Below are positions 20,072-30,761 of a stretch of DNA of 64,000 bases, in pieces (the stretch's first letter is position 1; the number at the start of each line of letters is the position of its first letter). Origin of the DNA: Notolepis coatsorum. Taxonomy: Eukaryota > Chordata > Actinopteri > Aulopiformes > Paralepididae. The DNA lies in NCBI GenBank assembly GCA_963971535.1, contig OZ020587.1, positions 163,495,612 through 163,559,611 of the forward strand, given 5' to 3'. A model generated the notes under the pieces. It saw nothing but the letters and a program-made list of their open reading frames with translations, was not told where the DNA came from and did no database searches. The translations under genes and the position numbers were made by a program.

Positions 20072-21674
20072 CAGGGTATCTGTGGGATATTAAAAAGTAT
20101 TCATAAGTATAAAATTCACAATTCTCAATTTAAGGCCGCAAAAAGTATAAAAAAGTCTTAATTTGAAAAAAAAAAAAAAAATATTCTAACCCACATAAAT
20201 GGCATAATCATACTCCCTTATTCAATAACAATGCACTCCTGATTGGAAAACGACCTATAAGATTCCCTAGATGGGAAAAGCAAGACATACATACATTAGG
20301 AGATGTTTTCAACAAACAGGGTATTTGTAGTTATGATGAAATAGAAAAAAAATGTAATCTCACCGGTTCCACATATTATTTTTACGCACAATTATTGTTA
20401 TGTTTGAAGGCTTACGGTGTTCCATTAAGGATACCAATTGCACACCACAGATACCACAAATGTTTCTATGAAAGAGAGACATCAAGAGGTTTTGTATCAG
20501 ATTTTTATCATCAATTACTAACGGCCTCGTATGAAACCCTCCACCTAGACTCTATTTGGAGGAGGGATATACCAGACCTGGAAAAAGATTTTGATTGGCA
20601 AGAAGCCTGGGCAAATGTTCGACTTGCATCAAGGAACCCGGACCATCAACAAATCAATCTTAACTATATTCATAGGACATACTTGACTCCTATAAGACTG
20701 AACAGAATGGGTCTTAAACAAGACTCCAAATGCTCCTTATGTACAAATGGGGACGAGGGGACATTTATGCACATGTACTGGGACTGCCCACCAGTTAAGA
20801 TATTCTGGAAAGAAGTGACCCAGCAATTATCAAATCTCTTAATTCTGAATATACCTGTACACCCCTCTGTATTACTGCTGAATGATGTTTTTGAGTATGC
20901 AGTACCTATACAGCTAAAGAGATTGGTTTTATCTGATATTACAGTGGCTAAAAAACTGATAGCATCACGAAGGATTCAACCGGAAAAAATTTGCCGAAAG
21001 GTCTGGATTCTTACATATCTCGATGTGATTTATCTAGAAATATCTACAGCAAGAATTTTGGGTCTCAATGAATCCAAATTGACAATGTGGTTAGAAGTGG
21101 TGGAGAGAATAAAAGCTAGCATATAATGGTAGTGTCTGGTTAGGAGCGAATGATAATGGATGGATTATCCATTGGGGGGTCCAGGGTGGGGGGTGCGAGC
21201 AAGAGCATATGTGTGTAGGGGAATAGATAGCAGGTATTAGGGGTATATCTTGTATAAGACATTTATCTAAACGGTGATTTAATTTGATGTGCACTGTTAA
21301 CAATGCTTGTATATCTAATCGTGTGTTGTCATGTTTGTTTATGCGTTTGTTTAAAAAATAATAAAAAAAAAAAAAAGAAAAATTTAATTTGCACAGGTAT
21401 ACAATAATTTTGGGGGCAGCACGGCTGTCGGGAGATTAAATAATATTAAATACAGTTGTTTTTTGCGGGGCTACCGGGAGCTTGGTGCGTCTGGCGAGAG
21501 CTTGTATGGAACGTGCTAGAATTTAAATTGGTGCGCAAGTGCAGCCGCCAGTTCAGTGTTGCTACTGTATGTGTTTTTTTTGCTAGTATGGTATAAGAAA
21601 TTGGTATTCAGTTTAGCTTTAAGTGGAATTAAAAAGATCTTAAATTTAATTCTTGAAACCTGCATGATACCCTG
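20072..21674 (+). mobile_element. Non-autonomous hAT-like element carrying an L1 insertion
   Basis: Left end CAGGGTATCTGTGGG and right end, inverted, CAGGGTATCATGCAGG; the inner sequence is rich in ttaaattt/aaagtct as in a common teleost family. The flanks are (TTG)n on both sides, so an 8-bp duplication cannot be proved. The L1-like LINE at 20180-21385 accounts for most of its length. Confidence 0.6.
20180..21385 (+). pseudogene. 5'-truncated L1-like LINE, ORF2 C-terminus and poly(A)
   Basis: An open frame from about 20205 to the stop at 21126 encodes the C-terminal region of an L1/Tx1-type ORF2. It shows LLIGKRPIRFPRWEK, LNYIHRTYLTPIRLNRMG and the cysteine-rich knuckle CSLCTNGDEGTFMHMYWDC, typical of L1 ORF2 C-termini. 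A 3' region with atggatggattatcca follows and ends in an A run (21354-21385). RT and endonuclease are missing. The same 3' end is present antisense at 11499-11900. Confidence 0.85.
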
Positions 21675-21675
21675 A

Positions 21676-21741
<66 letters not shown>

Positions 21742-21782
21742 GGTTGTCGTCATCGTGTGTCTGTGGCTTTTCACTCCGGCAG

Positions 21783-21873
21783 CCATCGAGCCTCCAGTCC
21801 CGATGCCTCTTGCATGCAGATGCATGAACGGAGGAAGCTGCTACTCTGACGAGGGGGGGCAGCCCAAGTGCAA
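21783..21873 (+). CDS. lrp2: lrp2 exon 11 of window: membrane-proximal EGF, first half
   Basis: A 91-base exon, phase 1 to 2. It encodes [20 protein letters not shown] and ends GGQPKCK, the start of the juxtamembrane EGF. The acceptor follows a (TTG)n tract. The last 17 bases plus donor gtgagtct are repeated five more times in the intron. The intron, about 15 kb, contains the DIRS/BEL nest. Confidence 0.9.
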
Positions 21874-22090
21874 GTGAGTCTGAGGGGGGGGGGGGGGGGG
21901 GGGGCAGCCTAAGTGCAAGTGAGTCTGGGGGGGGAAGCCCAAGTGCAAGTGAGTCTGAGGGGGGGGAGCGGGGGGGGGGGGGGCAGCCTAAGTGCAAGTG
22001 AGTCTGGGGGGGGCAGCCCAAGTGCAAGTGAGTCTGTCACACCAGTGACCATATAGACGGGGGGGGGGGCAGCCCAAGTGTAAGTGAGTC
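21862..22090 (+). repeat. Tandem copies of exon 11 end plus splice donor
   Basis: The sequence ggcagcccaagtgcaa/gtgagtct, the last bases of exon 11 with its donor, is followed by five further copies separated by G runs of variable length. GT dinucleotides corresponding to the donor lie at 21874 (true), 21919, 21949, 21998, 22028 and 22084. Each copy keeps the exon-like upstream bases. Confidence 0.92.
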
Positions 22091-22092
22091 TC

Positions 22093-22095
22093 GTC

Positions 22096-22155
<60 letters not shown>
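22093..22155 (+). repeat. (TG)n microsatellite
   Basis: About 30 tg repeats. Confidence 0.97.
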
Positions 22156-22156
<1 letters not shown>

Positions 22157-22346
22157 AAGTCTCACTCTACATTCACTAGCGCCAATGATTCGTAATCAAT
22201 AATGTTATTCGATAGCCTAATCTTTATACAAGTAATATTCATAATTGGTTTAAACAGGAATTAAAGGCTGGTCCCATATATAGGCCTGTCTCAAATATAG
22301 GTCGGTTGAGTTCAGCGATTGAAGCAAATAAAAGCCTGGGCTATTA

Positions 22347-22852
22347 ACCCTTTCACTACCACACTACAGAAGGTTAACCCTTTCACTACCACACTACAGA
22401 AGGTTAACCCTTTCACTACCACACTACAGAAGGTTAACCCTTTACTATCACACTAGAGAAGGTTAACCCTTTCACTACCACACTACAGACGGTTAACCCT
22501 TTCACTACCACACTACAGATGGTTAACCCTTTCACTACCACACTACAGAAGGTTAACCCCATTCACTACCACACTACAGACGGTTAACCCTTTCACTACC
22601 ACACTACAGAAGGTTAACCCTTTACTATCACACTAGAGACGGTTAACCTTTCACTACCACACTACAAACGGTTAACCCTTTACTATCGCACTACACGCGG
22701 TTAACCTTTCACTACCACACTACAAACGGTTAACCCTTTACTATCACACTACAGACGGTTAACCCTTTCACTACCACACTACAGAAGGTTAACCCTTTAC
22801 TATCACACTACAGACGGTTAACCCTTTACTACTACACTACAGAAGGTTAACG
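22347..22852 (+). repeat. 30-bp minisatellite, left part split by DIRS
   Basis: About 17 units ttaaccctttcactacca + cactacagaagg. The array stops at ...gaaggttaac (22851) where the DIRS begins and resumes at 35929. Confidence 0.95.
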
Positions 22853-23090
22853 ATAGGTTATGAATATAACCGTAGTTCTATGAATACTAGTGACGCTCAG
22901 CGTCATCTGCACTAACCTCACTTTGTGCATTTGCACTGAATAAAAATTCACAATGTACCTTTACATACCAACATTCGTCTGGCCACACCCCTATCCGCTA
23001 CCTTCATAAGCAGGTGTGTGGTCCCACACTCGCCTACTTCCCAATCTTTCACCACATGGCGAGATCAAAGGCCGCAGTGGCGTCCAGACG

Positions 23091-23179
23091 CTGAGCGTCA
23101 CTAGTATTCATAGAACTACGGTTATATTCATAACCTATCGTTCTATATCATACTAGCTTCCGCTCAGCGTCATCTGCAC
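23091..23179 (-). repeat. DIRS internal complementary region
   Basis: Bases 23091-23140 are the exact reverse complement of the left terminus 22851-22900 (50 of 50). Bases 23141-23179 are the exact reverse complement of the right terminus 35889-35927 (39 of 39). The segment is thus the copy of the joined ends expected for a circular DNA intermediate, with the shared GTT/AAC at 23140-23142. Confidence 0.95.
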
Positions 23180-23189
23180 AATGGGAGCT

Positions 23190-26100
23190 GAGCGGGAGCT
23201 TGAAGCTCGACAAATGTACCCCACTGAGGCCCCCCACAACCATCAGAACCGGGGAGGACCGAGCCCCCCGACCCTCCCTAATGGAGGATACCCTCCCTAT
23301 TGGAGGACGGGAGGGAGACGGATCCGACCATGCGAAGATAAACTCGAGCAACTCAACGCACAGGGTGAGCAGACCGTGGCTTGACCCCACGACTACGCAC
23401 ACGCACAACCCGCATGCCACCAGGGAATGAACGGAAGGAACAAACCTCGTTACCGCCCCCAAAATCACGGGGTCAAGAGCAAACTCAACCCTGTGGCAAG
23501 GCCGTAGCAGCGGAGCGCGAAGGAAGACCCAGACCCACTGAAGGGACTGGATCCCCCGGAAAAAGGGGGCCCGGAGAGGTCAACGATGCCACAGCATCAA
23601 GACCTCACCAGGCGGTCACTAGTGACACCGCCCCCCACATCGCCAGTGTATTCGGACAGGGCCCCTCCAAGAGCGGGCCCTTCCCCCCACTAGCACGCCG
23701 CCTGGCACACTGACCCTGGCACACACAGGCAGTCAGCATGGCTGTAACTCGAAGCACTCAAGAGGCTACACTACAGCGGGAGCAGGCAGCGCACCGGGGA
23801 GACGACCACCAGGATTCCACCGGCCTGGCCGTGTGGCAATAAAAGGAACTTGAACTTGAAGGAGGGGTCGATCCCTCAATCCAGGCAGCAGGCATTTGAC
23901 CCGAGCCTGGAGCACTGTGGACGAGACAGGCGCCAAAGGGGTCAACTGAAACAGCACCCCCGGCGGAAGGGGCGTATGCTGGCATTGTTGCGCACCATGA
24001 CAAAGCCTCCACCAAAAAACCCAGAGGGGCCGAGGCAGAGAAGGCTGACACGATTGGCAGGCGTCATGAACGTGCAGGGGCACATTCAACCGGGTAACCC
24101 GGGAGTTGACTCCGCTCCAACACACCAGGGAATCAACCACCCTCTCGGTACCACATGCGGTGGTTGTTCCTATAACCCTTCAAGAAAAAACTCCAAAACA
24201 CACCTGCGGGTATACACTGGCTATACCGCAGTACAAGTGTTTCAGTTTCCAAAAAGGGGTTATCCCAGGCCTACGGGTCGACGAAACATCGGACTGGGCC
24301 CGGCGGCCCAGGAAGCACACAGGGATGCCAGAGGAGGTCCATAAGACCACCCACAGCCCCCTCTTGTAAGAGAGGAGCGAAAAGAATGGAAAACCAGCCC
24401 CTTTATGATATCGCAAGGTACAACATGTACCCAACAAAGGGTCTCCATAATGCCCAACCCTGTGACACCCGGGCCGACCCGGCATTTTTCCCCCTGAAAA
24501 AAGCACAAGTCCCTCAGGGTACCAGAACAGAAGATCTGCGTCCCCGTCGGACAACGGGTTAACTGACCTGGACCAGCGTAACCAGACTCAGTCCTGTGCA
24601 CTAATCACGCCGACATCCCCACTCCAAAAGAGGGGGTAGGTACGCGTGAATGAATGAATGAATGAATGAAAACTTTATTAACAGATTGCAGAATGGGTAC
24701 AGTACAGTACAGCTCAATACATACAATTGTTAAGGGGATGCAGACCAGAGAAAGACTTTCATCTTGTTTACATCAGGGTCCCCCATTTTGCGTGTCGATC
24801 TAAAACATGAAAAGAGGGCGCCACCCAGATGGTCCCATTCGTACCGCGCTCAGTGGCCCACCCCAAGGGCGTGAGACCCCTCTACCTATGTTTTGATCTA
24901 TTCCGTTAACATCCCCCAGATATAAACGAGAATTTGTCGAGACCTAGTAACAGTCGCTCGGAAGAGAAAACTTCCATCCCAGTTGCCCAATAAAAACGCT
25001 GTTTTAATAACGAGCAACCAAGGCGTACCAGCCCCATGCGTGATTCTTATCAGAAACACCCCGAGCCAGCACTATGTACGCGTCGAGACCCAAATACATC
25101 AATGGATAGTCTAACAAGACACCAGACATTGTTCCTCCAAGTCGCCTGGGAGAACGACAAGGAGCCGTCGTGCTTCACATTCTTTCCTCTTTTTATTAAA
25201 AAGAAAGAAACACAGACTGACATGAATCCCACGTGACGCGGCTGAGGGTAAAATTTTTTTCATTTTCACATCCCGCCACCCTCACCGCAGGGAGGAGACG
25301 GGAATCCTCAGATAGACTTCCCACGTGAGCCATGAATTGAAAAGTCAAGGTAACATTGAGCCATGTGACCAACACTCAAGTTACGCGTATATCGAGCGTA
25401 GCAGAACACTAAGTTCCTACGCTCTGCCCCGACAACTTGACAATGACAGACCCACACACGGGTCTGAAAAAACTCACGGAAGCCGTCGTCCAATAGAAAC
25501 GTGCCCAGTGACGTATTCTATGACGGGGGGAAACCCATGACTCAACTGCCCGTGATAGGTGCAGAGTCAGGGAACCCCCCCCCCGTGCCAAGCTGCCTAA
25601 CAGCTTGGCCGGACCGAATGAAAAAGAGAGTAAAAAAAAACCCAGACCAATCAGAAGAGGGAAGGAGGGGTTTATCCGGTACCCCCTCGCAAGCCCAACC
25701 CTCGAATACGACAACAACAATAGCCATATGATACCTTAAGTAGCCAGTATGCTAATGAACAGCGCAAACCTAATTCAATGCGCGCTAGCCACAGACAAGT
25801 CTGTGAACAGGGTTTATAACAAGGCCAAGTTATATATGTGTGAACCCGACACCTGTGTTTATGTTGCAAGACACAGAAAATCTGATAGAGAGAGAGAGCG
25901 GCCTGAACCGCGGTACCTTTACACACACGAGCATTACTGCAGACCAACACAACAGTGTTGCGGCTCAATATCACTGTTTAAGCAACAGAGCACACAACTA
26001 ACCTCTACCTTTATGTGAAGAACCTAATCTTCAGGTCGAGGCAGAAAAAACCCTTTTCAACCGAGTGTAAGCTGCAGGTCTTGCTTAAGCTCTATAACAT

Positions 26101-26310
26101 GAAATGTAGCGACCAACAAGACTATAAGTCTAGCCCTTCTATCAAACCCACACTAGCGAAAGGTTCACACATCGTATCCCCATCATATGTAGTGAATAAA
26201 CACACAGTTTGTAACAAAAAATAGTCCCTCACAGGAGGGACCTTTTATTTTTAACAAAATCATACGATGGCCCGGGAAGGGAACATGTGGGACCAACAGA
26301 GGGAAAAAGT
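23190..26310 (-). other. DIRS interior without recognised coding motifs
   Basis: About 3.1 kb between the internal complementary region and the gag C-terminus. Many short frames on both strands, none with RT (no DD box), RNase H or recombinase (no R..HxxR) motifs that I can see. It contains an antisense LINE tail at 24645-24792. The position corresponds to where pol and recombinase genes would be. Confidence 0.5.
24645..24792 (-). mobile_element. Antisense LINE 3' tail in DIRS
   Basis: Contains (GAAT)n then aactttattaacagattgc and caattgttaaggggatgcag. Reversed, this matches the tails at 49950-50098 and 52198-52332. It is a very short 5'-truncated copy of the same LINE family as 37946-52332. 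Confidence 0.8.
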
Positions 26311-26314
26311 CATT

Positions 26315-26696
26315 TTAGCGACGCCTGCCACGAGCCGCTCGGGACTTGCCACCCCGGGGAGCCCCGGAGGGACGGTAAAGGACTGGAAGCTGGTCACGAC
26401 GATCCCTACCGTCACCTCCGAGCGTGGATGGGCCGGCTGCAGTGGCCGAGGCGCCCTCTCTCCTCCTGGCCTTCTTTGCTGAAGGGCCAGCAGTGGCGGT
26501 GGTAGCAGCGGCGGCTACGGCGGCGGAACCTCGACGGCGAGCCTTCCGTCTGACTCCACCGGCGACATCGGGCGGGGGGAAATGAGGCTGGAGCACGGAA
26601 CGCTCCTCCTGCATTGCCCTGCAGGTTGAGGTCATCAGCTGCAACGCCGACCCGAAGAGCCCAGCATCGGAGAGGGGTGGCGTCAGAAGTGGAGTC
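26315..26696 (-). pseudogene. DIRS gag, C-terminal part (3' of BEL insertion)
   Basis: Minus-strand frame continuing the gag of 34331-35619. The first residues (TPLLTPPLSDAGLFG) are a typical DIRS gag motif, and a basic and Ala-rich tail ends at a stop at 26315. The reading frame across the insertion is preserved: 1,289 + 382 bases are divisible by three once one CTCTT copy is removed. Gag would bind and package the element's RNA. Confidence 0.85.
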
Positions 26697-27059
26697 CTCT
26701 TTGTGCTGTCCTCCCGATGATGTTTTTAATCAAAGGTAGACGGCCAGCCAAACTCTTCAATAAGCAACACAAGAGTCAAACGTAGCTTCCTTGCTTCTCG
26801 TTTAATGTAGTTCTTGCTGACATGTTGCTAGGATAGGAGTAAAACTGAAACAGAATGAAGTGCATAGTGTTACTACTAGTGCACGTAAAAAGTATAGATA
26901 TACAGTAAGTGTACTAAATGATTATATGTAGACATGTTGTACTAAACATTCCAAGTATTATGAACATCTACTGTATCTGCCATTAGCATGTATCATAGGT
27001 AATAGAATACGAACGTAACAGCGTCCCATCTACGACAATATACTTCAAAACTGAAAGAT

Positions 27060-27557
27060 GGGGCGGTTAGGTGGCGTGGCGGAGATTGCGTTCGTCACCA
27101 ACCCCGGAGCTGTGAGCTGGATTCGCCTGTTCGAATCCAGCTCACAGCTCCGGGGTTGTCACCAGCTTGGCTGGCCGTTCACACTAATACAATTGGCTGT
27201 ATTAGAGGGTGGGAGAAGCTGGCGGGGTGGGTCCGGGTCGTTGTAAACAGTGACTCCTACAGTTCGGTCGGGGCGCCTGCTAAGCGCGGATCGGACCTGA
27301 GTGGGATAGTGTGATCCTTCCACAGGCTACGCCCTCTCAGGGAGGATCCGCGCTGCCAGGTGAAAAGAAGCGGTTGATTGGCTGGACGTGTGTCGGAGGA
27401 AGCACGTGATAGCCTCCACTCTCCCAGATGATCTGACTGTGGGGGGTAAGTGCACAACGACCAGGAAGGGGATTGGGAATTGGCATACGACTAACATTGG
27501 GATGGGAGAAAATCGGAGGAAAATGGAGGGGGAAAAAGATAAAAAAAAAAAAAAAAA
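27060..27557 (+). mobile_element. tRNA-derived SINE with 11-13-bp duplication
   Basis: Flanked by AACTGAAAGAT (27049-27059 and 27558-27568) and ending in an A run. It shares its body with the antisense SINE at 9826-10258 (ggtgaaaagaagcgg, cgaccaggaagggg, aattggcata). The tRNA-like head contains B box GTTCGAATCC but has been turned into a perfect 27-bp hairpin (27099-27158). Confidence 0.88.
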
Positions 27558-27569
27558 AACTGAAAGATA

Positions 27570-28160
27570 ACCTTGTGTAACGGGGAAGCCCGTGGGTATG
27601 TCCACAGTCACGGAAACAGGTGTGTTGACGAGTGACTGTGGCAGTGCGGGCTGGTAAATTAAACTCACTTCCCCATAACAGGGTTAACAGACGCATAGGT
27701 ACGGTAGTTAGGAGTGAATTCACTTCTTAGTGCAGCGGCCTGTGTCGTCGCCCGCGGACACGGGAGCCCCCTGTTCGACTCCCCCTCGGGACATTCTCAT
27801 TTAACATCAAACACAACGCAGACCAGTATGATCCATCACAGTGGTGCCCAGTGACCCGGATGTCCTGAGGGGCGTGAGTTTAGGGAGGTGAGTGTAACGG
27901 GGAAGCCCGTGGCCGTGGGTATGTCCACAGTCACGGAAACAGGTGTGTTGACGAGTGACTGTGGCAGTGCGGGCTGGTAAATTAAACTCACTTCCCCATA
28001 ACAGGGTTAACAGACGCATAGGTACGGTAGTTAGGAGTGAATTCACTTCTTAGTGCAGCGGCCTGTGTCGTCGCCCGCGGACGCGGGAGCCCCCTGTTCG
28101 ACTCCCCCTCGGGACATTCTCATTTAACATCAAACACAACGCAGACCATTATGATCCGTC
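27570..28160 (+). repeat. Two tandem copies of a ~310-bp unit in the 3' LTR
   Basis: The segment gtaacggggaagcccgtgg ... catcaaacacaacgcagacc occurs at about 27573 and again at about 27895, nearly identical. A tRNA B-box-like gttcgactccc is inside each. On the minus strand both encode the same NSLLTTVPMRLLTLLWG peptide, a shadow with no known function. Confidence 0.85.
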
Positions 28161-28436
28161 ACACTTGCAAACAATAAAGGATTACTATAGATAAGAACAG
28201 CATGTTGTTCATAATGAGAACTCTCTTCCTGGTGAAGCTGCAGGTCCCACTTCCTGTTTATCTGTGAGCTACCACTTCCTGTTTGACCATGAGGTCCCAC
28301 TTCCTGTATATACCACGTTCGACCAACAGGTGGTGCCAAAGCAAATCAAAACTATATACACTGCCTGGGAGGCAGAACACTCCCCGCATTAAACGTGTAC
28401 GCTATAGTACACATTAACTTAACTTCAGTCCTCTTT

Positions 28437-28857
28437 AGGCAAAAGAAGCACGATTTCTGAAACGGGTCTCAGGAATGTCTCTGGACTTCCTTGAGCTGTG
28501 GTCTTTACTTCGACCTTACGCACCTTTCCGTCCTGGCTTGGGAAGGTGGAAGTTACCAGTGCCATAGGCCACTCGTTCCTTGCAGCTTGACTGTCTTTCA
28601 ACAACACGACGTCGCCTTCCTGTAAGTTGCGGTGATCTTCGGCCCACTTGCGTCGACCCTGCAGTGTCGGGAGGTACTCATGTCTCCAACGGGCCCGGAA
28701 CGTGTTGGCAAGGGCTTGCGCCTGTCTCCATTGGCTTCGGTGGACGTCCTTGTCTGATAAATCTCCGGGTGGAAGGGGAGCGCCAACCTTTGTGTAAGCA
28801 GCGTTGCGGGTGTCGAGATGAAGGGAGTCCTGAAGCAGGGGAGGGGGAGTGTCCTGA
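28437..28857 (-). pseudogene. BEL integrase C-terminal domain (DUF5641) remnant
   Basis: Minus-strand frame with RSQWRQAQALANTFRARWRH, EYLPTLQGRRKW and EGDVVLLKDSQAARNEWPMA, ending VSEIVLLLPKED. This is the domain that ends BEL/Pao polyproteins (W+Q...A..F..RW..EYLP.LQ.R.KW). It abuts the minisatellite upstream and the 3' LTR downstream, as expected for the last piece of pol. Confidence 0.9.
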
Positions 28858-29633
28858 GACAGCAGGGGCGTGTCCGGAGACGACAGGGGAGTGTCCGGAG
28901 ACGACAGGGGCATGTCCGGAGAGAGCAGGGGAGTGTCCGGAGACAGCAGGGGCGTGTCCGGAGACAGCAGGGGCGTGTCCAGAGACAGCAGGGGCATGTC
29001 TGGAGACAGCAGGGGCGTGTCCGGAGACAGCAGGGGCGTGTCCGGAGACAGTGGGGGCGTGTCCTGAGACATCGGGGGGCGTGTCCTGAGACAGCGGGGG
29101 TGTCCTGAGACGGCATGGGCGTGTCCTGAGACGGCAGGGGCGTGTCCTGAGACGGCATGGGCGTGTCCTGAGACGGCGGGGACGTGTCCTGAGACAGCAG
29201 GGGCGTGTCCTGAGACATCGGGGGCGTGTCCTGAGACGGCAGGGGGTGTCCTGAGACAGCAGGGGCGTGTCCTGAGACGGCATGGGCGTGTCCTGAGACG
29301 GCGGGGACGTGTCCTGAGACGGCAGGAGCGTGTCCTGAGACGGCAGGGGTGTGTCCTGAGACAGCGGGGACGTGTCCTGAGACAGCAGGGACGTGTCCTG
29401 AGACAGCAGGGATGTGTCCTGAGACAGCAGGGGTGTGTCCTGAGACAGCAGGGATGTGTCCTGAGACAGCAGGGACGTGTCCTGAGACAGCAGGGACGTG
29501 TCCTGAGAGAGCAGGGATGTGTCCTGAGACAGCAGGGACGTGTCCTGAGACGGCGGGGGCGTGTCCTGAGACAGCGGGGACGTGTCCTGAGACAGCGGGG
29601 ACGTGTCCTGAGACAGCGGGGGCGTGTCCTGAG
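28835..29633 (-). repeat. 21-bp minisatellite replacing BEL pol, first arm
   Basis: About 38 contiguous units of tgtcctgagacagcaggggcg (one base over in some). The unit length is a multiple of three and free of stops in several frames, so frames of up to 389 codons with repeated SQDTPLL or AVSGHVP peptides arise on both strands; these are not genes. It continues at 30347-30760 beyond the hAT insertion. Confidence 0.93.
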
Positions 29634-30346
29634 CAGTGCATGTGAGTGGATCGGAGCGTGAGCGGTGCGGGGAGCGGAGCGGGCGGTTTTGACGTGAGCG
29701 AGGAGTGGGTTTTAAAATGGGTCGGCGCGACGTCCGGAGCGAGAGTTCTCCTCCGCTCCAATCCGCTCCGGACCGCTCACACAGTGGTTTAACACTGATG
29801 TAATATACATGTAGTACAATGCCAAAGCAACAGATGGCGATGTACAAACATGAAGGCCATTTTCAACCAATGAGAAGGGTGAACCTGTGATATCCTGTTC
29901 AGGCTTTGTCACTCACATCCTGTCCCAAAAAGTTTTGACGCCATTGTTGTTGTCGTTAGCTTACATGCTAACGTTAATGGCAGCGACCATAGCATTGTGG
30001 CTAGGCTAGCTATCATCGCTTAATAGAGCTAGTGAATGGATAAGCAACGTTATTTAACATTGCAGAATGGGTACAATTACAATGCGGCTCAATACAAACA
30101 ATTGTTAAGGGGCCCAGGGGATGTAGACTGTTGTAGTTTGAGCTAATTGACACCATGCTAAAAAAAAAAAAAAAATCTGCCGAGCGATCTGGCGCGGGGA
30201 GCGGGGATCGCTCGATTCAAGGTGAGCGGGGAGCGAGCGGAGAGCGACTTGGGGGCGGGGTCAACATTAGCGATTAGCGGAGCGGACCAAGCTTTAAAGA
30301 GCGAAGAGCGGATTTCTCGCCTGCGCCGATCCGCTCACGTGGCCTG
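29634..30346. mobile_element. Non-autonomous hAT in the minisatellite
   Basis: Ends CAGTGCATGTGAGTGGATCG and, inverted, CAGGCCACGTGAGCGGATCG. The 8-bp duplication GTCCTGAG (29626-29633, 30347-30354) is a piece of the minisatellite unit, and the right copy is joined directly to the element end rather than to the preceding gt, so it is a true duplication. 713 bp, no transposase. It contains at 30060-30125 a short antisense LINE tail like those at 24645 and 52198. Confidence 0.88.
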
Positions 30347-30760
30347 GTCCTGAGACAGCGGGGACGTGTCCTGAGACGGCAAGGGCGTGTCCTGAGACAG
30401 CAGGGACATGTCTAGAGACGGTGGGGGCGTGTCCTGAGACGGCGGGGGCGTGTCCTGAGATGACAGGGGCGTGTCCTGAGACGACAGGGGTGTGTCCTGA
30501 GACGACAGGGGCGTGTCCTGAGACGGCAGGGACGTGTCCTGAGACGGCGGGGGCATGTCCTGAGATGGCAGGGGCGTGTCCTGAGACAGCAGGGACGTGT
30601 CCTGAGACAGCAGGGGCGTGTCCTGAGACAGCAGGAGCGTGTCCTGAGACAGCAGGGGCGTGTCCTGAGACAGCAGGGGTGTGTCCTGAGACGGCAGGGG
30701 TGTGTCCTGAGACAGCGGGGACATGTCCTGAGATGGCAGGGGCTCGTCCTGAGTTATCCG
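30347..30760 (-). repeat. 21-bp minisatellite replacing BEL pol, second arm
   Basis: About 20 units of the same 21-base repeat, ending at the protease-side coding sequence of the BEL element. Before the hAT insertion the array would have been about 1.2 kb. Confidence 0.93.
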
Positions 30761-30761
30761 C

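Larger units (their letters stand above)
26702..28379 (-). repeat. BEL 3' LTR, expanded by later insertions
   Basis: Shares about 206 bases (26704-26909) and the last about 90 bases (28290-28379) with the 5' LTR. In between it holds its own LTR sequence, a SINE at 27060 and a tandem duplication at 27570-28160. The 5' LTR instead has a foldback insert, so the two LTRs look unlike in the middle although the ends agree. Confidence 0.85.

Noticed and set aside
28598..29847. Minus-strand frames of 387 and 389 codons with SQDT or AVSGH repeats
   Set aside because: They are readings of the 21-bp minisatellite; several frames on both strands are equally open.
28835..30760. CRISPR-like appearance of regularly repeated units
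   Set aside because: Units are contiguous without unique spacers and the DNA is eukaryotic; it is a minisatellite. The same holds for the 30-, 36-, 43- and 45-bp arrays.
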